Shown here in pieces: positions 22,001-30,911 of a stretch of 64,000 nt of DNA (positions within the stretch are counted from its first letter, which is position 1; every line of letters begins with the position of its first letter). The notes under the pieces are model-generated. The model was given only the letters and a program-made list of their open reading frames with translations, was not told the DNA's origin and did no database searches. Source of the stretch: Plasmopara viticola (lineage: Eukaryota; Oomycota; Peronosporomycetes; Peronosporales; Peronosporaceae); NCBI GenBank assembly GCA_001695595.3, contig MBPM02000013.1, positions 186,001-250,000 of the forward strand. The letters are read 5' to 3'. The position numbers were made by a program, and so were the translations under genes.

Positions 22001-22975
22001 GAGTACAGCATCATCATCATTTACGTGGATGACTTGATGCTGTTCTGCAAAACCATGGATCATATTGAGGACATCAAGAATGCGCTGAAGGAAGAGTTCA
22101 GCATCAAAGAACTCGGAGAGCTCAAGTATTGCCTGGGGATCGAGATACACCGCAAGCGTGACGACCATGTGATCAAGATAAACCAACAAGCGTATATCAA
22201 GCGACTCGCGGAGAAATTTGGTGTTGATCAATGCAAGGACGTGCACACACCAACGGATAGTAACTCCAAGTTGTCGAAGTTGCCCGAAGAGGAAGCGTTT
22301 GCGCCGAAGTACCCATATCGCGAACTGGTGGGGGCTTTGATGTACATAGCAACATGTACGCGCCCGGACATAGCATATGCTGTTGGTGAAGTTGCCAAGT
22401 CTTGCGAGCGTTACGGCAAGGCACACTGGGCGGCGGCCAAGCGAATTCTGAAGTACTTGAAGACGACACTAGATATCAGCATTGTGTTTGACGGCTCGAG
22501 CAAGGGAGAGCTGATTGCGTATGCTGATGCAAACTGGGCAGGAGACCTCGACACGCGACGTTCAACAACAGGGTATGTATTCTTCTTGAATGGAAGTGCC
22601 GTTTCGTGGAATTCCAAGCGTCAGCCGACGGTCGCAACATCAAGCACGGAAGCAGAGTACATGAGTTTGTACAGTGTGACGCAAGAGGCTATTTGGTTCC
22701 GAAGTCTGCTCAAGGACATGAAGTACGGTGTCGATTCGGCAACAACGATTTATCAAGATAATCAAGGTTGCATCGCACTGGCCAAGAATCCTGTTTATCA
22801 CTCGCGGACGAAGCACATCGACATCAAGTTTCATTTCCTGCGCGAGAAAGTGGAACGCGAGGAAATCACACTTGAATACAAGCCGACGGAAGACATGGTC
22901 GCGGACGGATTTACGAAGGCACTTGCAAGGGACAAGCACAGCAAGTTTCTTACGGGTCTACGGATGGCAGCGTAG
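19037..22975 (+). CDS. Copia-B gag-pol polyprotein
   Basis: 1312 residues in one frame. In order: gag (1-200) with a CCHC knuckle CYNCGKVGHYARDC near 217-230; aspartic protease DSGASAHMC near 263; GAG-pre-integrase with WHRRLGHASYGTV near 397; integrase core with the catalytic Asp in CSDVLGPI, SDNGGEY and the Glu in NPEQNGMAERMNRTLIE; reverse transcriptase with KWVFRIKRD, DVDTAFLYGEV and YVDDLMLF; and RNase H with ADANWAGD and SSTEAEYM. All catalytic residues I looked for are present. It should make the virus-like particle proteins and the enzymes for copying and integrating the element. The start is fixed by the primer-site overlap. Confidence 0.95.
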   Translation: MSPSNDSGVKIEPFDGSNYALWSYKMKMSLMSKGLWGAVSGEGAPNAVKEQQAHAAIALNLSDSQLMHVIDATSATEAWGRLARFHHTQDMANRLWLKEKFASFKYTASNMSGHVMELEDLVMKMRSANCAPSEEDICAVMLRSLPASYESLVQAFRMSITSFEFSSLVSKLIAEEVRQKEAARVEEATALYTNKRSVKQHPKKQQGRRPKGPSGVCYNCGKVGHYARDCRSSRIPREANHDQSNIAFNASEGYASNCWVMDSGASAHMCKDRGSFVDYKIVEQPRSVSSAKNDVKLKVIGYGTVKLRVWTGHAWIDATLENTLHVQELSKNLFSLTAAAARGMTIEITRDECVVKRGGTPVATGRKQGFLMYLNIEADAECHVAETEAELWHRRLGHASYGTVNALVKDGRIKGEEMKMDFVCDVCATSKQVRKSFNTSEEDAELREAARSDEVVCSDVLGPITPLSKSGYKYIVSFIMMKNRYTTVFPLRKKSEVTSAFTRFYREIKTLSGTKVKVLRSDNGGEYRNAAMDNFCKAKFIKQEFTVPFNPEQNGMAERMNRTLIEMTRCMIKDSGLDKSYWCEALMTATDIRNVLPNASNKRSSPYEMVFKRKPRIDHMRVFGAQCYAHVAKAGRKKLDDSGVKCFFLGYAKKHKAYRLLDADDGSIKISRSVTFAEHPVSKVLEKKRNVIVDVIEDEEETEAPFEEEVLRTPPMRTRQEPGNDGQDNVVVQVPTRASSTPGRDGEEEWMVRPVRKKRGLVRYDKEFTNIRRGEFNLDDFEGEFDSHHCLVAESSGEQASTYEEVMKSEYKDQWLEAMKSEMKSLEDHNTWKLLDMPQHKKAVGCKWVFRIKRDPSGNIVKFKARLVAKGFTQRPGIDYNETFAPVARKESINAVLAIAAAEDLEAENVDVDTAFLYGEVEEEIYMDQPDGFEDEENPAKKCLLQKALYGTKQAARQWNSKLTKHLENQGYKGTSADPCVFVRVSRNEYSIIIIYVDDLMLFCKTMDHIEDIKNALKEEFSIKELGELKYCLGIEIHRKRDDHVIKINQQAYIKRLAEKFGVDQCKDVHTPTDSNSKLSKLPEEEAFAPKYPYRELVGALMYIATCTRPDIAYAVGEVAKSCERYGKAHWAAAKRILKYLKTTLDISIVFDGSSKGELIAYADANWAGDLDTRRSTTGYVFFLNGSAVSWNSKRQPTVATSSTEAEYMSLYSVTQEAIWFRSLLKDMKYGVDSATTIYQDNQGCIALAKNPVYHSRTKHIDIKFHFLREKVEREEITLEYKPTEDMVADGFTKALARDKHSKFLTGLRMAA

Positions 22976-23007
22976 GATGCTCACTTCGCGCGCACATCAA
23001 GGGAGAG

Positions 23008-23213
23008 TGTTAAAGATTGATGTACTGATCGAAGAAAGGCGGACGTTACTATGACCAGTGATTGGTCAATGCGATTGAATGGCTATCGTGCGCGAAAGGA
23101 ATGAATGGCCAGCAAGAGAGACAGCAAAGAGTAGGACAAGGATGAACGCACAAATACTACTTACTGAGTTTATTTTTATTAACATTCCGATCCCGAGTTT
23201 ATTTTTATTAACA
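23008..23213 (+). repeat. Copia-B 3' LTR
   Basis: 206 bases, one visible difference from the 5' LTR; preceded by the purine tract AAGGGAGAG. Confidence 0.95.
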
Positions 23214-24650
23214 GCGTCCACGTCTCGTGCTTCGCCAGTGATTGAATCTCACTTTCCATCGCGCGTAGCCACTCATCTTTGTGCTTGCTTTGCAAAACAT
23301 GATTGAAAGACGATGCATTCTCGCCGTCATCTTCAGCGTTAAAGCAGTACAGCGCATCGTACTCAGCTTCGTAGTCGTCCAGGTTGAACTCGCCGCGCCG
23401 CATGGTTGGATATTCCTGCTCGTAACGTGTTATCGCTTGCTTCTTACGCACCGGTCGCACATGCGACTCGTTCTCACCGTCACGTCCAGGCGTGCTTGAT
23501 CTTTGTGTCGGCACGGCACCTTCCGGTCGCTCGGTCATCTCTTGTACAACGTGTTCTGGCGTCACACTCGGTTCCATTGGTGGAGTTTGGTAACTCCCCC
23601 TTGCAGTGACATTGCACGGTTCGTGATCGTGCTCCTCGTCACCCGCTATGTCGATCACACTTGGCGCACTTTGTTTGCGCGCTACCATTGCTGGCGCGAG
23701 CTCCACAAATGTCACGCTGCGCGAGATTACGATCGCGCCCGTGCTTGCATCTAACAGTCGATACGCTTTGTGTTGCTTTGAGTAGCCAAGCATCAGACAG
23801 CGCATGCCTGAGTTGTCGAGCTTCCCTCGCGTTGCCTTGGCCACATGCGCATAGCACTGGCTGCCAAACACGCGCATATGATGAATGCGTGGCTTGCGCT
23901 TGAACACGAGCTCAAACGAGCTCGCGTTTGGACTCGATGAGTTTGGTAGCACGTTGCGGATGTCCACGGCGGTCATCATAGCCTCACACCAGTAGACCTT
24001 ACTCATCTTGGCCTCGCTCAGCATGCAGCGAGTCATCTCGGTCAGCGTGCGATTCATGCGCTCTGCCACGCCGTTTTGATCCGGGTTGTGTGGCACAGTG
24101 AATTCTTGTTTGATTCCATTTTTCTTGCAGTACTCTCCAATTTCGCGTTACGATATCCACCGCCATTGTCGCTACGCAGAACCTTTACGTCAATGCCGCA
24201 CTCAATCTTTATGTCGTGGTAGTATTTAATGAATGCCTCCGGCACCTCGCTCTTCCTGCGCAGCGGATAAATGGTCGCAAAGCGACTCCGCATGGCAATG
24301 AAACTCACAACGTAGCGGTATCCTGACTGAGACTCCGGCGAGATCGGTCCTAGCACATCCGAGCACACAAAACTGTCCGCACGAAGGCTTTCTCTTGCAG
24401 AAGAGTCCGCTTCGGTGCTCTTAAACGTTTTTCGTACTTGTTTGGCTGTCGCGCACACATCGCATACAACACTCGCGTCGACGCAGTCGCCATCGATGTG
24501 GCCGCCCTTTATCAGTTTGTTCACTGTCGAATAGGACACGTGCCCGAGCCGGCGATGCCACAGTTCGGCTTCATTTTGAAGTGTATGGCACTCGGCGTTT
24601 GGCTCGACGTCCAGCATCATTAGCATGCCACGCCGCGATCCAGTCGCGAC
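23214..24650 (-). pseudogene. Copia-A pre-integrase and integrase, broken
   Basis: On the minus strand, 24650 to 24054 encodes the GAG-pre-integrase domain (WHRRLGHVSYSTV) and integrase core (CSDVLGPIS, SDNGGGY, with Gly instead of the usual Glu). The frame shifts near 24110, and 24096-23219 carries NPDQNGVAERMNRTLTE and the linker region. Upstream, at 24650, the copia sequence ends abruptly and LINE sequence begins; the matching gag half is at 7502-8586. Downstream it runs into Copia-B. Confidence 0.9.
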
Positions 24651-25307
24651 TCGAGAAAGGGGCAATGCTGGTGAATTAAATTTCATTAAAACTTTTCGAA
24701 TTTTTGTCACACCCAGCTCGGATATTTCATAAGTATCAAAAGTCCAGGTGTGATGTGCGGCGTAAAATTTTGGCACTTGACTTAGGGTCTAGTGAACGCA
24801 GCAGAGAGCCGGCTTTGTCCAAGATATTGTTGCATGAAATCGCGCTGACAATCCACCCCGAGCCAAATTGGCTTAATTATGGGAAAGGTTTGAAGCCGTA
24901 ATAGGTATTGGGCAAGCCTTGTATAGTTGCGCCGGCTTAAAAATTCCTTGGGCAGCTAATAATTTTACTAACCCCAGTGGCCTTGTAGCTAGAGTTCTAC
25001 CACAGTTGCCGAAGGTAATATCCACATTATTTAGAATGGGCATGGTTAGCCTGTCAAATTTGACCAGAAGCCTTGTAAGTTTTTTGCGAAATTGAGTATG
25101 CCATGTAAGAAGTACGAAGTGCCAATACGACCCGAGACTTGTCCAGCGATGGAAACGGTGTGATACCACGTGGTCCGGGCCAATAGAAATGGGGGCGTAA
25201 AGAATATTATAGTCTTGCCCACAAGGCGAAACTGCTTCATCGAAAAGTCGAATGATTAGGTCCGCCCAAGACGGTAAATTAGCCGGCCTCCTGCCAGCTA
25301 AAATCAC

Positions 25308-26510
25308 TTAACATAGCATGTGAAGTTGAAGACTTTTCCTGGAGTCTAAGAAAGGTCTTAAGCCTAATCCACCTTGACTTTTAGGGAGGAACCACCACTC
25401 GCGGGCCAGAGCGTTAAAAGACTTAAATCGACACATGAAGCGTAGAATTAGTCGTGAAAGTTGATCTTGAAAGCCAGTGGACGGAATATAACAAACACTG
25501 GCCGTGTACCATGGGACAGATAGAATTATTTGCTGGAGAATAACAATTTGACCCCGTAAAGTCCTTGCGCGGTGAAGCCATAGCGAACACCGGTTTTCCA
25601 TTTCCACGATAAGATGCTGGAGTCGATCAGAGTCCGAACAAGTTGGTCCGTAATAAATACCCAAGAATTTGGTGCAGGCATTACTGTCTGCCTCAACAAC
25701 TCCCAGTGATAAAAGGTTTTGTCGCAATGGCTCATTTTCCGCAGTCCAAGGTTGAAAGGGAAGGATTCCCGTCTTAGCCGTATTTAGACTCATCCCAAAG
25801 GCCTCACAAAAATTCCCTACCAATTTTAAAAAGTTATTGGTATGGCGTAAATCATAAAGGAGTTCGGTGCAGTCATCAGCAAAGCTAATAACTGTATGGG
25901 ACGAATCATTAAGTGATTTGGAGTCACAAATTGAGTGAGTACCACTAATTGAGTGAGTGGCCGATTTACTTTGAGGACCATAATTTTGAAGATGAACTCG
26001 AAGGAAATTAAGCAAAGGCTCAATAAAGAGCACAAATAATGCCGGCGATAATGGGTCCCCTTGTTGGACCCCCGCACCTAGTTCAAATGGGTCAAGTGGT
26101 TGGTCATTGAACATCAGGGTAGTTAGGGTGCCCGGGAAGAGGATTCGTATCCAGCGGCGGAATTGGTCCCCAAATCCATAGTGCATTGGAACCATATCGA
26201 GTGCGTCCCATATGACACTATCAAAGGCTTTAGCGAAATCTAGTAGAACGGCGCCAGCCGGAGAATTGCCACCCCAAATAATTGGGTCAAAGCTTGAAAC
26301 CGTAAATGTGCGTGGCGAATATCCCGGCCCGGTACAAATCCAAATTGGTCCGGGTGAAGTAATTTTCCCCGAGCCTATGGGCCAAATATTTGGGCCCGAT
26401 TTTAGCGTCTACATAAAGTAATGAAATTGGTCGATAATTGCTGGAAAGTTCCCGATCGCCTTTTTTATAAAGAAGCGAGACTTGAACCCTCCGCTGAAAT
26501 TTAGTCATAT
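25308..26510 (-). pseudogene. LINE-2 reverse transcriptase, broken
   Basis: The open piece 26195-25308 shows GAGVQQGDPLSPALFVLFIEP and SFADDCTELLYD followed by the thumb region with LARAREWW-like and GGLGLRPF stretches. The N-terminal palm part (SSNYRPISLLYVDAK) is in another frame at 26508-26287. A SINE inserted just upstream separates it from the rest. Confidence 0.8.
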
Positions 26511-26542
26511 CCCTTTGGAATTGAGCAGCATATATAACTTCG

Positions 26543-26862
26543 CGCTTGGAAAAGGTTGGGGTGACGCCCTCCTTCCAAGCGCGGGGGCTAAATGCTCGCG
26601 CGCTTCGGGCAGGTGCTCTCGGGCATCTGCAGGTCTCTTACGAGTCTCACCCTCGACGCGACGGTCTCCAGCACCGGGCGCCACCTGGGCTCTTACTAAG
26701 TCAGAGCTAAGCAAAATAATGGAAGACCCTCACGACCTCGGTGCTGGCTGCACTGCCCGCCGAACGAGACCCGACGTATGCGGACACCACTCTATGCCGT
26801 GGACTAGCCAGACGGAGCCTAGCACGTGCATAACTTGGCAACGCGATAACGTAATACATTAC
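26543..26862 (+). mobile_element. SINE-like element, copy 1
   Basis: About 320 bases, GGTTGGGGTGACGCC near the 5' end and a 3' end of GTAATACATTACAT. It is flanked by the exact 11-base duplication ATATAACTTCG (26532-26542 and 26863-26873), and LINE-1 lacks it at the same site. Related copies are at 56519-56844 and 62838-63143. No clear pol III boxes were recognised, so the class is inferred from size, tail and target duplications. Confidence 0.75.
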
Positions 26863-27129
26863 ATATAACTTCGAATATTTTGCTTCAAAGGGGTAGATCT
26901 GTCTTATAATACTCAACAGGAAGGCCGTCCGGTCCCGGAGTTTTTCCAATTGCCGTGTGTGTTAGCGCCCAATAAAACTCAAAAGCTGTGAAGGGGTCTT
27001 CGATTGAATCGACTGGGGTGGGCGTCTTGTGGAGAATGGCTGGCGGTCTAAAATATTTTTAAGAGCAAGCTTTTCTTTAAGCTGGGTTTTTGCAATAGTA
27101 ATACGGTCAGGATGGACACTAAATGGTTC

Positions 27130-27655
27130 CTGAGCGTGCAGATGCTGAAGTTCGTTGACTTTACGACACGGCGATCGAATTCGTCTTCAAGGGCGCAATG
27201 AATTGCTTGACTGGATGAGTTCAATCAATCTGGTCGACTCTTGGCGACTTCAAAACCCCCATCTCCAACACATTACAAGCCCCAACTCAGCTTCAAGAAT
27301 TGACTATATTTTAGTCACCACTCAACTTTTTCACACGGATTTTCAGGATATTCATCACGATTTTAAAAACTTGGCAGGAATTGGCGACCATACTGGAATT
27401 TCGTTTCGACTTGGATGTTCAATCTTCAGACCGTCAAAAAAGGCCCCATGGAAATGCCCAGTTTGGGTAATCCAGTTGCCCGAAGCCCAATAGTATTTGC
27501 ACAAAACCTTAATTGAGTAAGCAGACTCTTTCTGGGCTCCTAATAAAACTTCCTATAATCCGGGATTCCTTTTAGATGAACACAAACGAAACGATTCTAT
27601 TTTTCTGCGTGAGTTGTTCCTGAAAAATAATATGAACGCATGCGGGTGCTTGAAA
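27130..27655 (+). other. inverted internal segment of LINE-2 (endonuclease C-terminus)
   Basis: The plus strand (27155-27493) encodes SRIDYILVT and GDHTGIS, opposite to the rest of LINE-2. Same inversion as LINE-1 15488-15995. Confidence 0.75.
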
Positions 27656-27659
27656 ATCT

Positions 27660-28076
27660 TCACCATGCCTGATCTAGTTGACTGGAAATGACGGTATTAA
27701 AGTCCCCCAGGACATTACAAAGACTGTTTTCCTCAAAATGACGTGGCAAATTTCCGAAAAAATCAGCCCGGTGTCCCGGCTGAACTGGGGCGTATAGTAC
27801 GTGAATGTATATTATAGCCGATTCAATATTTCCAAGGATCAGGAGATAACGGGAGAGGATATCCATAGAAGTGACGTGCCGGCGCGTAACGTCTTGAAGA
27901 TTGCGGATAGGGCAAGTAGGTGTTAATAACAAACCAACACCAGCTTGACCTGTAAAAGTGTTCATATTATCGTGAGACCAAAAACTGGTGTTGAGCTGGG
28001 AAGCTGTTTTCCAGTGAAATAGGGCTCTTTTAAAGCTTTTGTTCCCCGTAAATTTTGTTTCTTGAATTCCCACCAT
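27660..28076 (-). pseudogene. LINE-2 endonuclease, N-terminal part
   Basis: 138 codons nearly identical to the LINE-1 piece, with GIQETK and LGDFNT. Cut short at the inverted segment. Confidence 0.75.
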
Positions 28077-28475
28077 GTGAAAATAGTTTGAGAAGTAATT
28101 TAGGGTTCGTTGTGATATATCGTTTATTCCATTCGCATTAATTGAGTATCCCTTTAGAGTCCATTGTACTTTAGGGGTAAATGGAGACCTGGGGGTCCAC
28201 TAAAGTGGCCTGCTTGCGCAGATACTCAAAAGGTTTGCGTAATTCATAGGGAAGTGGCCCAGCCAAAATTCTTTTCATCAAGGGAGAATTCATTATGGCG
28301 GACAGAGTCGAATTGTCCCATAATAACCACAACGAGTGGGGCAGTGACGATGCTGCCTTCTCGAAAACCGCACTCAATTTATGTGGGTCCATATAGATGC
28401 TAGGTGCGATAATTTGCAGAGCTAGATCGGCCTCAGCCAGTTTTGATTTTAACCAGAATTGGGTCTGTTCAGGGC

Positions 28476-30081
28476 TTAATTGACCCAAAAGTGACTGGAA
28501 GTCGTCTGGTTTGGGTAAAGTGCTGAGACGCGGCCTGATATTGACCCATCGGCTGACGAAGGGTAATCACGTGAGCCCAACTCTCGGAAGACCGTGTGAC
28601 CAAAAGCCTTAGACCGAAGGTGGTAAAAAGTGGCATCCACCTCCGAATCGAGGCTTGGTTGTGCTTGGACCGTTGATAGTAGTATGTCCGGGTCAGTAAT
28701 TTGGGTTAAAGATCCCAAGAATTCCTCAATCACCGCGCAGAGTTGAAAAGGGCTAATTCTTCAGCATTGCCTTGGTATACGGCCCCTTTCAATATTTATT
28801 CGCTCACCCTCGAGACTGTTACAAAAGACGCCACAGACTGAGGTGGGTCCATATTTGTGTCCTAGAGAATGTATTTTGGTCCGGCGAAATGGGTCCTTCC
28901 GAGCCTTCGCGAAGCCATTCGTAAGAGTCTATAAAGGAAAATAGGCGGATATTCCCGTTGCGAGGGAGGTGAACGCCGCAAATCCACAGTCGGGGTGGCA
29001 ACGGTACTGAAGACCAATTGTTTTGCCCGAAGAATGCACGCAGGCGAAATATCAGCCGTTGTAATTGATCCCACCGGAAAATTTTGGCTCGCCTTCATTT
29101 GGCCAGACCGATTTTGATCTAGCCATAATTGTAGGCTCAATGTCTTCCATTGAGGAAACTGGACCGAGTTGTGAATCAGAGTGATCCCCACTATGCGGCT
29201 CACATGCCAACCCAGAATCGTCACTCATTGCCGAATGGTCTTTTGAGTCACTCTCATTGTCATCCGCTGGTGGAATGCTTCCAGCAGCATCTGATATGCG
29301 ACTTGGTGGCTCAGATTTGCGAATTTTGGCTTTTTTCTCAATTCCTCAATAAAGGGAGGGACCACGTTATTGTAGGCCCTGTTACGGTGGTTAACCACCG
29401 AAAAGCTGTGACGTGAAAGGTGGCTTCGTCGAAGCGGGGTCCGCTTATCCTGCATAATTGAGACCGGAGGCATTTTTTGCTAAAATACACCTGGTGGCTG
29501 CGTAAACGAAGACCACCAACAACATGGGCCGGTGTAAAAAACACCGGAGGTGTACCTTTTTGGGCAAAATAGTCATAAATGAGGCCATCCGATGCGTCAT
29601 CTGGTAGGCGCTGAAGGTCCACATAATACCAGTGACTGTACTTGGAATAAGGTTGAACTTTAAATTTGCGACCGCAAATGGTCACAGTTTCACCACCCAA
29701 TTTTCTGCACACCTCCCGATCGGTGCACTGAAAACTAATCCCAGCATTGCGAATAGCCTCAAAGTCACGAAGATGGGCCAAATTAGACGACCACAACGGT
29801 GTCTGCGGCGTTGAACCGAGTGAGGTCATTATTTCCGTATCAGAAAAAGTAGACGTGAGCTCTCTAGCCGGAATCCACATTGGAAGGCATACTTCGGGAG
29901 AGACCTGCTGGGGTACTCCAGCTAAAGCGGCGCAACGCTTATCTTGTGGGTCACGCTCCGGATCCAACAAAGCCGCTTCCGCCTATTCAAAAACAGCGTC
30001 AGCCGGACGCGGAAATTCGGCTCTTGGTGCAGCATTTTGCCATGTCTGGCGCCATTTTTTGTCCCTTTGGAGACCCGTCAT
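28476..30081 (-). pseudogene. LINE-2 ORF1 (gag-like), frameshifted
   Basis: Starts at the complement of 30079-30081 (same start as LINE-1 ORF1). An in-frame TAG appears near 29985 and several frame changes follow (near 29470, 29000 and 28730). Useful only as the second witness of the family's ORF1. Confidence 0.65.
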
Positions 30082-30150
30082 GTTTTAACAGGTAAAAATT
30101 CATTTTTTGTGCTTGTTCTTCTTTTTTATTTCAGTTTTGTCGTTTGGCAG

Positions 30151-30911
30151 GGTTGAACCTACAGTGAATTACTGTAAGCGCCTAACTGTCAAGTTGACGT
30201 AAACTTCGGTAACTGTTTAGCTCGGAACGACCCGTTAGATGGGGGGGGGGCGGAGCGAGAGCGATCTGACGGCTGAAAAAGTGGGTGAGCAAGCTTGGGC
30301 TTGTCTCTGTCCACTTTCGGTGTAGCTGGCAAATTGCGGAATAGGTGAGCCTTCCGTCCGTATTCGTACTCATCAATTTGTCGATTACGAGCTCGCAGTG
30401 AGTACTTGTAACCTTAACTGTACTGTAAAAATTATTTGCGTACTTAATTATTGTTTGGTCACTTTCTTTAAAATTCCAAAACGTTCCTATTTGCGGCAAG
30501 TCATACGATAGCACGACAAAAGTTTGACATAATAAGCAGCGTTAGAGTAATCTCCATTATCCACGTCTTTCTTTATGAAGCATTTGACTTGAAGTGACAG
30601 GGTCACACAGCACCGAGTCGTGCAGGAAGATACACGACCTTCGGGTGAATGATTGTCTAATATTCCTGGTCTCTGGTGTGCAATACCTAATTTAATAAAT
30701 TTACCATCTGCAATTTCCATTTCGGTATCCCTCAGTATGCAAGCCGGTAGATGTACCGACAGGTGCACGGGGAGCCATCAATTTCTTAACGGCATTTTAC
30801 CACCTTTATAAAATTCATAAATAAACCTGATATATTGCCGCGTTAAATATAATAAATCTCGGCAGTCCGCACACCATAATTAAAAACCACATCACCCTGC
30901 TCATCAAGGCC
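30151..30911 (+). repeat. 5' flank of effector A3
   Basis: Near-identical direct copy of 1-744, with the promoter block at 30717-30768. The boundary with LINE-2 falls at the same base as the boundary between 12985 and LINE-1. Confidence 0.9.

Larger units (their letters stand above)
18827..23213 (+). mobile_element. Copia-B, complete young Ty1/copia retrotransposon
   Basis: A full element: 206-base LTRs, primer site, one uninterrupted gag-pol frame, purine tract and a 5-base target duplication GCGTC (18822-18826 and 23214-23218). It is nested in the opposite orientation inside Copia-A, between its integrase and reverse transcriptase. The LTRs differ at a single base that I can see (G against A at about position 17), so insertion was recent and the element may be able to move. 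Confidence 0.95.
24651..30150 (-). mobile_element. LINE-2, 5' part
   Basis: Minus-strand LINE homologous to LINE-1: ORF1 (28476-30081), endonuclease (27660-28076), the shared inverted segment, and reverse transcriptase (25308-26510). It contains a SINE at 26543-26862. It keeps the post-RT region (24907-25700) that LINE-1 has lost. Its last part is displaced to 8587-9471. Confidence 0.85.

Noticed and set aside
26482..26868. 128-codon frame in the SINE, with similar frames at 56566-56862 and 62762-63202
   Set aside because: Frames arise from the GC-rich SINE and do not stay open or in phase between copies.
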